From: Gammaproteobacteria bacterium
Lineage (GTDB): Bacteria; Pseudomonadota; Gammaproteobacteria; Thiohalomonadales; Thiohalomonadaceae
Length of the DNA: 42,795 nt
NCBI GenBank assembly: GCA_026196275.1
Contig: JAPHTQ010000003.1
Location: 1 to 42,795 of the forward strand
Direction of reading: 5' to 3'
The position numbers were made by a program, and so were the translations under genes. The notes beneath the pieces are model-generated. The model ran no database searches. It saw only the letters and a list, made by a program, of their open reading frames with translations, and was not told the DNA's origin. Below, piece by piece: positions 9,528 through 18,254 of this stretch. Numbering within the stretch: position 1 is the stretch's first letter; every line of letters starts with the position of its first letter.

Positions 9528-10767
9528 ACGCTCGCCACATGATCTGTGGCGCTATAACTGGCTGCTGCGGCTGCTGGCACTCCCCATCACACTCTACACC
9601 CTGTGGCAGGCACTGAAGGAGCGCGAACCGGGCTACCTGTGGCAGCGCCTCGGTATCTACCGCAAACCGGCACGCCGGCGTGTCGTGTGGCTGCACGCCG
9701 CATCGGTAGGCGAAGTCAACGCGGTACTACCCCTCATCAAGCAACTGCAACAGCATCAACCCGAACAGCCTTTACTGTTAACCACGGCGACTCCCAGCGG
9801 TGCCCGCGCCGCCCGCGCCAAGCTCCCCCCCGGCGTCGAACACGCTTACTTTCCCATCGATTGGCGACGCAGCGTTCGCGGGTTTCTGGCCGCCTATCGT
9901 CCACGCTGCGCCCTGATCATGGAGACCGAGCTGTGGCCAAACCTCTATTGTGAATGCCCACAGCGGGAGATCCCCCTGCTGCTGATCAACGGTCGACTCT
10001 CGGCCCGTACCTCAAGGGTCAGGCCCTGGCTTCGTCGCCTCTACAGCCTCTGCTTGCAGCAGGTCACCGCGGTGTTGGCCCGCTCCGAGCAGGATCGCGC
10101 CAGCTTCATCACCCTCGGTGCTCCGCGGGAGCGTTGCGAGGTGATCGGCAATATCAAGTTCTCTTCCGCACCGCGCACCGAGCGGGTCACCCCCACCGAG
10201 TTGGGCCGCCCCTATGTGCTGGCCGCCTCCACCCGCAGCGGAGAAGAGGCACTGGTCATGGAGGCCTGGCACCAGGCCAAAGCCGACGGCCACCTGTTGG
10301 TGATCGCACCGCGCCACCCGCAGCGGCGCGAGCAGATCCTGGCAACGCTCAAGGGCGAGGAGGTGGCGGTTCGCAGTCGGCAAGATGCGCTGAGTGCGAA
10401 GACCTCGGTCTACCTGGCCGACACCTTCGGTGAACTGCCGGGACTAATCGCCGGTGCCGAACTGGTCTTCATGGGCGGTTCACTGGTAGCCAAGGGCGGG
10501 CAGAATATCCTTGAGGCGGCAGCACTCGGACGGGCGCCGCTATTCGGTCCACACATGGAGAATTTTCGCACCGAGTCAGAGACCCTGCTCGACGGTGGCG
10601 GCGCCATTCAGGTGGAGGACAGTACCGAGTTGGCGAAGAAAATAGCTATGCTGCTGGCCGATGCCCCACTGCGCGAGCAGATGGGGGAGAGGGCCCGCCT
10701 CCTGGTCGACGAGCGCAGGGACATGGCCTCGCGCTATCGCGAGGCCATCAGTCGCTACTGCGAGTAG
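9517..10767 (+). CDS. waaA: 3-deoxy-D-manno-octulosonic acid (Kdo) transferase WaaA
   Basis: Transfers Kdo from CMP-Kdo to lipid IVA on the inner face of the inner membrane. The product has 416 residues (E. coli WaaA has 425). An N-terminal membrane-anchoring segment is followed by LHAASVGEVNAVLPLI, IMETELWPNLY, a second Rossmann domain, and the C-terminal donor motif GGSLVAKGGQNILEAAALG with GPHMENF. The more usual GGSLVPHGGHNPLEPA is altered at several positions, but the Glu is kept. The start is the GTG at 9517, inside the lpxL end, preceded by AGGGGAG; the longer open frame from 9400 merely reads through lpxL. Kdo kinase nearby suggests a mono- or phospho-Kdo core. Confidence 0.93.
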   Translation: MSTERSPHDLWRYNWLLRLLALPITLYTLWQALKEREPGYLWQRLGIYRKPARRRVVWLHAASVGEVNAVLPLIKQLQQHQPEQPLLLTTATPSGARAARAKLPPGVEHAYFPIDWRRSVRGFLAAYRPRCALIMETELWPNLYCECPQREIPLLLINGRLSARTSRVRPWLRRLYSLCLQQVTAVLARSEQDRASFITLGAPRERCEVIGNIKFSSAPRTERVTPTELGRPYVLAASTRSGEEALVMEAWHQAKADGHLLVIAPRHPQRREQILATLKGEEVAVRSRQDALSAKTSVYLADTFGELPGLIAGAELVFMGGSLVAKGGQNILEAAALGRAPLFGPHMENFRTESETLLDGGGAIQVEDSTELAKKIAMLLADAPLREQMGERARLLVDERRDMASRYREAISRYCE

Positions 10768-10987
10768 CGCTCCCGGCGAGGAGTTGCCGGCGATTTACCA
10801 GCCCCACCATAAAGACAACCAGGGCAATGACGTACGTATTGACGAAAGGGTTCCTCGACCACAGCCCCTCACTGAACCCAACTGCAGTGGTCTCATCAAT
10901 CATTATGTCAATTCCATCTTGGCTGAGACTGAACGCTCTCCAAGCCCGCCTGAGGGCTCCTGCTTTGAAATCAGTCTGCCCCGCCAT
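10748..10987 (-). CDS. Possible small single-pass membrane protein
   Basis: An open frame of 79 codons whose ATG (10987) overlaps the last codons of kdkA and whose end overlaps the last codons of waaA. The translation has one clear hydrophobic helix, FVNTYVIALVVFMVGL, followed by NRR, the inside-positive pattern of a membrane anchor. It fills the whole gap between the convergent waaA and kdkA genes. No family was recognised, and AGG/AGA codons are present. It could be a real coupled small gene, a relic of a longer membrane protein, or chance. Confidence 0.3.
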   Translation of the reverse strand: MAGQTDFKAGALRRAWRAFSLSQDGIDIMIDETTAVGFSEGLWSRNPFVNTYVIALVVFMVGLVNRRQLLAGSATRSSD

Positions 10988-11687
10988 AGCCGCGTAACAG
11001 GGCCTTCCAATCCTCATCATCAAAGGCAAAGTGTCGTTGCTGGCGTCGGAACTTCTCCAGTGAGCGCTTGAGCCGCTCCATATTGGCCCGTTGCCAGCTC
11101 TCGGCGGGGTTGCGCAGTTCCCCCCGGTCGAAGTCGATCAGGGTGACCTTGCCGGCCTCATCAAGCAAGATATTGCGGGCATTAAGATCGGCATGGAACA
11201 CCCCCTCATCGTGGAAACGGCGCAGGCACCGCCCCAGGCTTGCAAGGAGGGTCGAGGGGAGACGTTTTTTACCCAGCCAATCGGCCAGCGGCTCACCCTC
11301 TACCACCTCGGTGACAACATCGCCACGATAACTCAAACTATCCCGGCAAATGCGTGCCGCCACCGGACGGGGCACCGGAAGTCCTCGCTGGTAAAGCGCC
11401 TTCAGCAACTGCCACTCCCGCCAGGGGCGACTGCGCTCAATACCCAGCCAGAGGTAGCGGTCACGGCAAAGTTTCGCCGGCACCCCGCCGCGGTGGTAGT
11501 GGCGTAGCGCCAACACCTTGTCGCCATGCTTAACGAACACCGTAGTGCCGCGCCCCGGCAGCTCACGCAGCAACCGATGCTGTGCTGACCAGTGCTCCGG
11601 ATCGAAAAAAGCATCATCCACTTGGCCGATGTAATCGGCATCATATAGGATGTGGCACTTGTCTTTAGTGATATGGATCGAATTCAT
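10971..11687 (-). CDS. kdkA: 3-deoxy-D-manno-octulosonic acid (Kdo) kinase KdkA
   Basis: Phosphorylates Kdo at O-4 in the inner core of LPS, as in Haemophilus and Vibrio, where a single Kdo carries phosphate. The product has 238 residues with a protein-kinase-like fold. It has FVKHGDKVLALRHYHRGG (nucleotide-binding lobe), RPWREWQLLKALYQRGLPVP, the catalytic loop FHADLNARNIL (Asp as base) and the metal-binding LIDFDRGEL. It is divergent from the GT9 gene, with only 3 bases between start codons, so its promoter must lie in the opposite gene. It is convergent with waaA, its functional partner. Confidence 0.9.
   Translation of the reverse strand: MNSIHITKDKCHILYDADYIGQVDDAFFDPEHWSAQHRLLRELPGRGTTVFVKHGDKVLALRHYHRGGVPAKLCRDRYLWLGIERSRPWREWQLLKALYQRGLPVPRPVAARICRDSLSYRGDVVTEVVEGEPLADWLGKKRLPSTLLASLGRCLRRFHDEGVFHADLNARNILLDEAGKVTLIDFDRGELRNPAESWQRANMERLKRSLEKFRRQQRHFAFDDEDWKALLRGYGGAD
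11622..11649 (+). promoter_or_regulatory. Candidate promoter for the GT9-uxs unit, within kdkA
   Basis: TTGGCC (11622-11627), 16 bases, TATAGG (11644-11649). The spacer region contains the palindrome GCCGAT-GTA-ATCGGC (11625-11639). Because there is no intergenic space, a promoter for the plus-strand genes must be inside kdkA. The match is weak and the palindrome may simply be coding. Confidence 0.25.
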
Positions 11688-11690
11688 ACC

Positions 11691-12770
11691 ATGGCTCTGC
11701 CGTTAACCTCGCCACCGAAAAACCTCTGTCTGCTGCGCCTGTCAGCCATTGGCGACATCAGCCATACCCTGCCGCTGCTACGAACGCTGCAGAAGGTCTG
11801 GCCGCAGACACGGATAACCTGGGTCATCGGGAAGACGGAACATGCGCTGATCAGCGATATTCCGGGGGTGGACTTTATCATCTTTGACAAGTCACGGCGA
11901 TGGCGGGCGTATGCCGATCTCAAACACGCCCTGGCAGGGCGCCGCTTCGATGTCCTGCTGCACATGCAGATGTCGCTGCGGGCCAGTATTGCCAGCCTGC
12001 TTATCAGGGCCGATATCCGACTCGGCTTTGATCGGACACGGGCCAGGGATCTGCAGTGGCTCTTTACCAACCACACTATCGCGGCCAGAAAAAAGCAACA
12101 TGTCCTTGAGAGCTTTTTCGGTTTTAGCGAAGCGCTTGGCATCACACAGCAGGTACTTCGCTGGGATATTCCCATCCCTGAGGCGGAGCGGCGCAAAGTG
12201 GAACAATTGCTGCCCGACACATCCTTTATCGTCATCAGCCCCTGTTCCAGCATGGCCTATCGCAACTGGACCAGCGCCGGCTATGCCGCGGTAGCTGAGC
12301 ATGCGATAAAAAAACATGGCCTGAAGGTGGTACTTTGCGGCGGACCGAGCCGCCTGGAGTGGCAGTATGGGGCCGAGATCCACGGTCGCCTCGACGTCAA
12401 CGGCTGCAGTCACGCCCTGATCAACCTCATCGGCAAAACCAACCTGAAGCAGCTACTCGCCGTCCTGGAAAGAGCCGAGACCATTATCAGCCCCGATGCC
12501 GGGCCAGCCCATCTCGGGACCGCCGTCGGCACACCGGTGATCGGCCTCTACGCCTGCACCAACCCTGACCGGGCACGCCCCTACCTAAGCGGCCACTACG
12601 TGGTCAACCGTTACCCCGAGGCGGTACAGGCAAAATATGGCAAACCGGTGGCGGAGCTGCCCTGGGGCACGCGGGTGCGTGACGAAGGGACTATGGAGCG
12701 GATTCTGCACGGGGATGTCACCGCCATGCTCGACAAGGTCATGCACGACCTTAAGGCCCAGGCCGAATGA
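11691..12770 (+). CDS. Glycosyltransferase family 9, LPS heptosyltransferase-like
   Basis: About 359 residues, with the two-domain GT-B layout of ADP-heptose:LPS heptosyltransferases. The N-terminal motif [20 protein letters not shown] is the classical GT9 start. The middle carries [19 protein letters not shown], and the donor site is [23 protein letters not shown]. It is probably heptosyltransferase I-like (WaaC role), since waaF (HepII) lies at 21.9-22.9 kb, but this is inference. The ATG at 11691 is chosen because conserved sequence begins soon after; GTG 11652 and ATG 11673 are in-frame alternatives, and none has a clear ribosome site. It overlaps uxs by 4 bases (ATGA). Confidence 0.82.
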   Translation: MALPLTSPPKNLCLLRLSAIGDISHTLPLLRTLQKVWPQTRITWVIGKTEHALISDIPGVDFIIFDKSRRWRAYADLKHALAGRRFDVLLHMQMSLRASIASLLIRADIRLGFDRTRARDLQWLFTNHTIAARKKQHVLESFFGFSEALGITQQVLRWDIPIPEAERRKVEQLLPDTSFIVISPCSSMAYRNWTSAGYAAVAEHAIKKHGLKVVLCGGPSRLEWQYGAEIHGRLDVNGCSHALINLIGKTNLKQLLAVLERAETIISPDAGPAHLGTAVGTPVIGLYACTNPDRARPYLSGHYVVNRYPEAVQAKYGKPVAELPWGTRVRDEGTMERILHGDVTAMLDKVMHDLKAQAE

Positions 12771-13735
12771 GTCCGGTAGAGCACAGGCCACACTACCTGC
12801 CCAAGCGAATCCTGGTCACCGGCGGGGCCGGCTTCATCGGTTCGCATCTGTGCGAGCGCCTGGTTCGGGAGGGGCACGATGTGGTCTGCCTGGACAACTT
12901 TTTCACCGGCAGCAAACTCAACATCGAACACCTGCTCGACAGCTCCCACTTCGAACTCATCGACCACGACGTCACCGAACCGATCTCGCTGGAGGTGAAC
13001 GAGATCTACAACCTCGCCTCCCCCGCCTCGCCGATCCACTACCAACGCGACCCGGTGCGTACCACCCGCACCTGCGTGCAGGGGGCGATCAACATGCTGG
13101 ACCTGGCCCACGCCACCGGCGCCAAAATCCTCCAGGCCTCCACCAGCGAGGTCTATGGTGACCCGCAGGTACATCCACAGCCGGAGAGCTACTGGGGCCA
13201 CGCCAACCCCATCGGCGTGCGCTCCTGCTACGATGAGGGCAAGCGCTGTGCCGAAACTCTCTTCTTCGACTACCACCGCCAGTACGGCACCCGCATCAAG
13301 GTCGCCCGTATCTTCAACACCTACGGCCCGCGCATGCACCCTGACGACGGCAGGGTAGTCTCCAACTTCATCGTCCAGGCACTTACCAACCACCCCATCA
13401 CCCTCTACGGCGACGGCCAACAGATCCGCGCTTTTTGCTATGTCGACGACATGGTCGAGGGGCTGGTGCGGCTGATGCACGCCCCTGACGAGTTTACCGG
13501 ACCGGTTAACCTCGGCAACCCACAAGGGCTCTCCATACTGGAGTTGGCGGAGCGGGTGATCGCACTCACCGGTTCCGACTCCACCATCATCCGCCACCCA
13601 CTACCACAGGATGATCCGCAACAGCGCGAGCCGAACATCTCCCTCGCCAACACGGTGTTGCAGTGGCAGCCGAGTGTGGCACTGGAGATGGGGCTACAAC
13701 AGGCTGTCGACTATTTTCGCTCCAAGCTTTGCTGA
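12767..13735 (+). CDS. uxs: UDP-glucuronate decarboxylase (UDP-xylose synthase)
   Basis: Converts UDP-glucuronate to UDP-xylose with NAD+, supplying xylose for a surface glycan. The product has 322 residues of the extended SDR type. It has the NAD loop [39 protein letters not shown] and the catalytic Y-x3-K in [12 protein letters not shown], preceded by [10 protein letters not shown]. The C-terminal RVFN-type segment ([21 protein letters not shown]) and the Arg-rich [16 protein letters not shown] are characteristic of UXS rather than of dTDP-glucose dehydratase. It is translationally coupled to the GT9 gene. No UDP-glucose dehydrogenase is in the window. Confidence 0.9.
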   Translation: MSPVEHRPHYLPKRILVTGGAGFIGSHLCERLVREGHDVVCLDNFFTGSKLNIEHLLDSSHFELIDHDVTEPISLEVNEIYNLASPASPIHYQRDPVRTTRTCVQGAINMLDLAHATGAKILQASTSEVYGDPQVHPQPESYWGHANPIGVRSCYDEGKRCAETLFFDYHRQYGTRIKVARIFNTYGPRMHPDDGRVVSNFIVQALTNHPITLYGDGQQIRAFCYVDDMVEGLVRLMHAPDEFTGPVNLGNPQGLSILELAERVIALTGSDSTIIRHPLPQDDPQQREPNISLANTVLQWQPSVALEMGLQQAVDYFRSKLC

Positions 13736-13908
13736 ATCCAGAGAAGCGCAGCGCCCACCATGCCGAACCTGGACAGCAGCATTTTACAGCACCACAAATA
13801 CGGCCCCTGACGCATACAGCCACTTGCTGCAGACAGCATGCCCAAACCATCATTCGAAGCTTTCATGCTAGAATGACCGCACAGTAGTCGTAGACGAGAT
13901 ATTCAGCA

Positions 13909-14664
13909 ATGCGATATGCATTTATAACCTCTACAGGAAGAACGGGGACCGACTTTTTCACCTACCTCTTCTCTGAGGTGATCCCCAACAGCTGGAGTCA
14001 GCATGAGCCAAAGCCGGCATTCCGACGTCGAAGCTACGCGTACCTGTCTCGCCAACCGAGCTGGTATGACGAGTGGTACTTTCGAACCTCACGCCAATGG
14101 TTCAATCTGGGCAAGGACAAGGATTGGTACATCGAAACCAACTATCACCTGTTCGATGCCACCCCGCTGATACGCAAGGTTTTCCCCGATGCACTGATAG
14201 TGCATATCGTGCGCGACGGCCGTCAGGTCGTGCGCTCCTGGCTCAATCGCAACCGCTATATCACCAATGACCACATCACCGCTTTCCACCTCCCCGGCGA
14301 TCCCGCCCAGGTGGTGTGGAACGACTGGAACCCCGTACAAAAGCTGGCATGGTACTGGAAGACCGTCAACCAACAGGCCAAACGACTGAAACCCGACCTC
14401 TATCTCCATTTTGAGGATATTTTCAAGGCGGAAGAGAGCGCAGTCTTTCAAATCCTCGATGCCATGCCCGGCATCCAGTACGACAGGGATGCGGTCATTG
14501 CGGCACTCGGCCACCGCGTCAACTCATCGCGCCGCGACTTTTTTCCCCACTTTGAAGAGTGGCCGACTCTTTGGCAGCAACAGTTCTGGGAAATCGCCGG
14601 TGAGGAGATGGTGGCGCAGGGCTACATTGAGCAGATTCCGGGAAGCGAAGAGCGCAGCGCATGA
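13909..14664 (+). CDS. Sulfotransferase family protein 1
   Basis: About 251 residues. Sulfotransferases move sulfate from PAPS to a sugar, lipid or protein hydroxyl. The 5'-phosphosulfate loop is ITSTGRTGTDFFTYLF at the N-terminus, and the 3'-phosphate motif is VHIVRDGRQVVRSWLNR (about residues 97-113). The middle is rich in Trp and Tyr. No signal peptide is seen, so it is probably cytosolic and acts on a lipid-linked or core sugar before export. It follows uxs after a 173-base gap and overlaps the next sulfotransferase by 4 bases (ATGA). It is the first gene of an accessory island within the LPS locus. The acceptor is unknown. Confidence 0.82.
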   Translation: MRYAFITSTGRTGTDFFTYLFSEVIPNSWSQHEPKPAFRRRSYAYLSRQPSWYDEWYFRTSRQWFNLGKDKDWYIETNYHLFDATPLIRKVFPDALIVHIVRDGRQVVRSWLNRNRYITNDHITAFHLPGDPAQVVWNDWNPVQKLAWYWKTVNQQAKRLKPDLYLHFEDIFKAEESAVFQILDAMPGIQYDRDAVIAALGHRVNSSRRDFFPHFEEWPTLWQQQFWEIAGEEMVAQGYIEQIPGSEERSA

Positions 14665-15353
14665 TCGTATCTCATCGCCACAAATTCATCTTCATAAAAA
14701 CCCAAAAGACCGCCGGCACCAGCATAGAGATTGCTTTGTCAAAATTCTGTGGCCCGGACGATATCATCAGCCGTATATCCTCTGTCGATGAAAAATTCAG
14801 AAAGTCACTGGGCTACCCTGGTGCACAAAATTGCTACAAACCCTTGCAAGAGTACAACAAGTCGGACTGGTACCGACAACTCATCAAGCTGCGTCGTCCG
14901 AAGAAATTTTACAACCACATGCCAGCATCACTCATCCGCCAATATGTAGGTAATGAAGTTTGGAACAGCTATTACAAGTTCTGTTTTGAGAGGAATCCAT
15001 GGGATAAGGCGGTGTCGATCTATTACTGGCGCAACACATCTGAAGATCGAATTAGCTTCACTGACTATTTAGAGCAATGTGAAGATAACGGTAAGCGACT
15101 GAGCGAATACAGGCTCTATACCATTGATGACAAGCTGGCCGTCGATAAGGTCTACAAATTCGAAGAGATAGATTCAGCGATGAACGATATTACAGAGAGG
15201 CTGCAGCTACCTGAGATACCTCTACTGCCTAAGACCAAGACTGTCACCAACAAGAGCAGGACCCACTATAGTGAGCTCTATAATGAAACAGCCAAGGCAT
15301 ATATTCAGCGAGAGTTCTCGCGGGAAATCAACCTGTTAAATTACAAGTTTTGA
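14661..15353 (+). CDS. Sulfotransferase family 2 protein (carbohydrate sulfotransferase type)
   Basis: About 230 residues. The N-terminal HKFIFIKTQKTAGTSIEIAL is the PAPS-binding motif of the Sulfotransfer_2 family, which contains chondroitin 4-O and heparan 2-O sulfotransferases. YYKFCFERNPWDKAVSIYYWR supplies the 3'-phosphate Arg and Ser. The C-terminal half is Lys- and Asn-rich and AT-rich in its DNA compared with uxs upstream. It is coupled to sulfotransferase 1 by an ATGA overlap and convergent with sulfotransferase 3, only 10 bases away. The acceptor is unknown; a cell-surface sugar is the likely target given the neighbours. Confidence 0.85.
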   Translation: MIVSHRHKFIFIKTQKTAGTSIEIALSKFCGPDDIISRISSVDEKFRKSLGYPGAQNCYKPLQEYNKSDWYRQLIKLRRPKKFYNHMPASLIRQYVGNEVWNSYYKFCFERNPWDKAVSIYYWRNTSEDRISFTDYLEQCEDNGKRLSEYRLYTIDDKLAVDKVYKFEEIDSAMNDITERLQLPEIPLLPKTKTVTNKSRTHYSELYNETAKAYIQREFSREINLLNYKF

Positions 15354-15363
15354 TAATACTACC

Positions 15364-16173
15364 CTACTCCCAGTCAAAGCGTTCACCAAGATAATCGAAC
15401 AACTCTTCATTAAACGGTTGATATAGTTTGACCAGTTGTTCATGGGTCTGTGGATCCATCCCTTTACTATAATTCCCGGTATTGTATTTCTTTTTTACCG
15501 GCAGGCTGATCGACTCCACGCCAAGAAATTCGAAAATCCTTGAGAAGGTGGTTTCCGGAGACTGCCAGAACTGCTCACTCTCAAGGATTAGCATTTGTTC
15601 CCGTGAAAAGTAGTTGAGCCAACGTTTAATTTGCTGAACATACATCCCTCTCTCAGCATAACTGAAGTGACGAAATTTCTTCGCGATGAATGCCGGATCA
15701 TGCAGCAACCTCTCTTTCTCTTCTGCCACACGCAACTCTTCCTGTGCAAGTGCCTCCTCAAAACTGAGTGTTTCCCTACCCGCTCGCACCTGATGCTGAT
15801 AACTGGAATAAGCGCGATATACCGGATTGCGCAGTAGTACGATAAGTTTTGCTTCTGGCAACATTGCTGCAGCCCGCTCCGGCACACAGGGATGTAGCAG
15901 ATAGGAAGGCGACGCCTCGTAACATAGTGTATTTTCCTCAACCACAGGAAAATTTGAACGATACCACTTTTCACCTTTGTCATAATTACTATCAAAAAAA
16001 TGCAGCTCTTTTGTGGTAATGCTTGGCTGTAGTGCATGATGCATAGAAAGATATTTAAACAGTGATGTAGTACCTGCCTTCTGTGCGCCGATAATAATGA
16101 AATCTGGCAATGGCCGACGTTCGGCCGTCAGCAGGCGGTATTTGTGTCGCAATTTACTGATAATATTTTTCAT
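15364..16173 (-). CDS. Sulfotransferase domain protein 3 (heparan sulfotransferase-like)
   Basis: About 269 residues. The N-terminal PDFIIIGAQKAGTTSLFKYL is the 5'-phosphosulfate loop, and KELHFFD follows. KLIVLLRNPVYRAYSSYQHQ is the 3'-phosphate-binding motif, and YEASPSYLLHP sits between. The arrangement is that of the Sulfotransfer_1 group near heparan N- and 3-O-sulfotransferases. A short basic N-terminus (MKNIISKLRHKYRLLTAERR) precedes the domain, with no signal peptide. Its DNA is AT-rich. It is convergent with the plus-strand pair and downstream of the transposase relic. The substrate is not predictable. Confidence 0.88.
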   Translation of the reverse strand: MKNIISKLRHKYRLLTAERRPLPDFIIIGAQKAGTTSLFKYLSMHHALQPSITTKELHFFDSNYDKGEKWYRSNFPVVEENTLCYEASPSYLLHPCVPERAAAMLPEAKLIVLLRNPVYRAYSSYQHQVRAGRETLSFEEALAQEELRVAEEKERLLHDPAFIAKKFRHFSYAERGMYVQQIKRWLNYFSREQMLILESEQFWQSPETTFSRIFEFLGVESISLPVKKKYNTGNYSKGMDPQTHEQLVKLYQPFNEELFDYLGERFDWE

Positions 16174-16285
16174 TCTGTGTCTTTTTCCAAACCGGATAAT
16201 CCTCTATATTCCCTGGTATTAATTAAATACGTACTCACACTAGCGCCCGAAATAATTATCTAATAAATTCAGTTGGTTATCAGGA

Positions 16286-16462
16286 TTATCGTTTTTCATT
16301 TTCCGGTCGCATTGTAAACCTCCCACCGTATTTGTCCCGCCACTTGTAAAAGGTGGCGCTGCTCATGCCGTGCTCCCGAAATAGCTCTGGCACCGATACG
16401 CCGGACTCGGCTTGTTAAAGGATCCTCAGAATTTGGTTGTCGCTGTACTTGGACTTTTTCAT
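16286..16462 (-). pseudogene. IS3-family transposase OrfA relic with an internal stop
   Basis: From the ATG at 16462 the minus strand reads MKKSKYSDNQILRIL, a TAA stop (in place of the usual Lys codon), then QAESGVSVPELFREHGMSSA and TFYKWRDKYGG. This is the helix-turn-helix N-terminus of IS2/IS911-type OrfA. After GG the reading diverges (RFTMRPENEK) and stops at 16286, so the leucine-zipper part and all of OrfB are missing. No terminal repeats were found. It is a dead fragment in the 373-base gap between sulfotransferase 3 and the Stf0 gene, and it marks past insertion activity in the island. Confidence 0.85.
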
Positions 16463-16546
16463 GCAGAATCTCCTTCGTCTCAGTGTGCGAGAAAATTCTA
16501 CTTTTGAGCATCGCCATTTTTCGGGGGGATTACCATTCGCAAAGCC

Positions 16547-17329
16547 TTAACGCGAAAGAATTCGAGAAATGAAGCTCTTATTTTCCGTGGAAAACAGCGA
16601 TTTTCCATCATGCTGAGTAATAAAACGCCGACACCACTCTTCAGCCATTTCGCCCCCCTGCTTCTTGGTAACTGGAAGTTCAGGAACATCCACATTATCT
16701 AGCGCCACATTCATAAATTCCGCAATATCGCGTATAGCTCCACCAAAGTCTGCCAGCAGATTCTCGTATTCCACCTCCATGTAGCTACAGCCTTTTGCCT
16801 CAAGAGAATAACGCCAGGCAGCATTATCGAGCGAGATCTCTCTCAAACACTTATCTATATGTTCGAAGTCATAGCGTGGTTCACTTTTAGCGTCTCCTTG
16901 ACCATGTATCCATCGCCCGGTCTGTCTTGCTATGCTGAGTGACACAGCCTGTTTAACAAGTGATTTTCTTGTTAACAAGACATAATGTGCTTGAGGAAAC
17001 AAACTTATAACATTATTAAAAGTGCCAAACTTACGAATATGTGAATAGTGCAATTTAATCCCAAACACCCCATTTGGTGAAGTGCGCCGGTGTTGCAGCT
17101 CCCGTATAACCATCTCCAGAGAATCCAGTTCCAGGAGGCGTTTCCACTCCTTCAGATTTGCTGGATTTGCATACTCAAGCGGAAAACCAAATACACCGGT
17201 CCTGTAAAGAGCATGCCCCAGCATATGACTTCCGGATCGCGGAGTAGAGGCAACCACCAGAACCTTCTCTGGTTTATCTACTGGCGGGAAGTCATGCTCC
17301 TCGAAAAACTGTTCAGAATACAGGGCCAT
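16547..17329 (-). CDS. Stf0-type sulfotransferase
   Basis: About 260 residues. VLVVASTPRSGSHMLGHALY is the PAPS loop of the Stf0 family, named for mycobacterial trehalose 2-sulfotransferase. It is followed by TGVFGFPLEYANPANLKEW, matching the family pattern of TG-x-x-G-x-P-x-E-Y. The 3'-phosphate region is YVLLTRKSLVKQAVSLSIARQTGRW. Some Stf0 relatives sulfate rhizobial LPS or glycolipids. The start is placed at the ATG at 17329; the frame continues six codons to a TTG. The C-terminal end lies next to the transposase relic but appears complete. Its DNA is AT-rich, and it probably forms one transcript with the next three upstream genes. Confidence 0.86.
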   Translation of the reverse strand: MALYSEQFFEEHDFPPVDKPEKVLVVASTPRSGSHMLGHALYRTGVFGFPLEYANPANLKEWKRLLELDSLEMVIRELQHRRTSPNGVFGIKLHYSHIRKFGTFNNVISLFPQAHYVLLTRKSLVKQAVSLSIARQTGRWIHGQGDAKSEPRYDFEHIDKCLREISLDNAAWRYSLEAKGCSYMEVEYENLLADFGGAIRDIAEFMNVALDNVDVPELPVTKKQGGEMAEEWCRRFITQHDGKSLFSTENKSFISRILSR

Positions 17330-17379
17330 ATAATTTACCACCACCAATGAAGACGTGTTTGTGGATACAGGAACACAAA

Positions 17380-18174
17380 CTACATTTTAGGGCTAAAGGG
17401 AAACGCTTCAATCAACCCCGTAACATTGAATTTTGCCTGAGGGTGTTCTCGCTCCAGGAAAATTGAGTCTGCAGATAGCGGCTCTATTGCCTCACGACCT
17501 GTACCCTCAAAGTAATCATCAAACTTGAAGTTTTGCCCAAGTAATCTATCAGAAAACTTGATCCAGTCGGCAGCGACACCGTAGGCCTCAGCCAATATAA
17601 TGCCATGCAACGATGATGAGATTACACGTTCACAAGAGAGAATTTCACTAATGAACTCCTCTGCAGGAAGAGCCACTGATATAACTTTGACTGCAGGATC
17701 GGATATAACAACTTCCTCACGGTCCATGTAATGCGGGATAACACCAAGACGATGCTTTTTTTTCACAACCTTTGCAGCAAGAAATCTCGGCAACAATATT
17801 GCCGGGTCACCATATACTTCCGGGCAGTCGACCCCACGCTTTAACAGCAGCTCTCTGGTTCTAGGCCCTCTAACTGCAGTCACGTGCAAGCGACGCGTCT
17901 TTATTTTCGTATCCTCACTGATACAGCCGGTACCCCATATTATGTCGCCAGCCCGCGCATAATGCATTAACGACCCGACCGCCAGAAGCTTGGGGTGCTC
18001 ACGCTTTTTTGCAGAAACAACCTCTCGCTCCGACAGCGCTGAGACTAAAAAAGGAGAGATAGCATCACCAACATTAGGCTTACCTGACCACCAATACATT
18101 TTCACCCTGGTGTGACTCAGAGCATAAGCTGGATTTGGAGCAACGAAATAACTTCCAAGCTGCTTAAAATTCAT
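17380..18174 (-). CDS. Polysaccharide pyruvyl transferase family protein
   Basis: About 264 residues, related to ExoV/CsaB-type ketalases that add pyruvate from PEP to sugar hydroxyls. VKMYWWSGKPNVGDAISPFL at the N-terminus, AVRGPRTRELLLKRG, YGDPAILLPRF and the C-terminal RVISSSLHGIILAEAYGVAADW are the family hallmarks. It may put an acidic ketal on the same glycan that the neighbouring sulfotransferases modify. It lies between two sulfotransferase genes on the minus strand. Some members of this broad family have other transfer roles, so pyruvylation is likely but not certain. Confidence 0.85.
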   Translation of the reverse strand: MNFKQLGSYFVAPNPAYALSHTRVKMYWWSGKPNVGDAISPFLVSALSEREVVSAKKREHPKLLAVGSLMHYARAGDIIWGTGCISEDTKIKTRRLHVTAVRGPRTRELLLKRGVDCPEVYGDPAILLPRFLAAKVVKKKHRLGVIPHYMDREEVVISDPAVKVISVALPAEEFISEILSCERVISSSLHGIILAEAYGVAADWIKFSDRLLGQNFKFDDYFEGTGREAIEPLSADSIFLEREHPQAKFNVTGLIEAFPFSPKM

Positions 18175-18254
18175 ATAATACCCAAACGAACAGAATCATG
18201 TATCAAAGACGCAACACTTCACCCTAACGCCCGCCCAGACAGGTAAGAATACTG

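Noticed and set aside
9517-10767. Idea that WaaA is inactive because the GGHNPLEP motif is changed to GGQNILEA
   Set aside because: The Glu and surrounding glycines are kept, and I recall similar GGQNILE variants among active family members; the gene is also intact and coupled to lpxL.
10753-10769. CGCTACT-GCG-AGTAGCG hairpin over the waaA stop as a terminator
   Set aside because: The stem is only 7 bp and no T-tract follows, so there is no good reason to call it a terminator.
16296-16517. 73-codon minus-strand frame overlapping the transposase relic
   Set aside because: It is in a different frame from the OrfA helix-turn-helix, which explains the region better.
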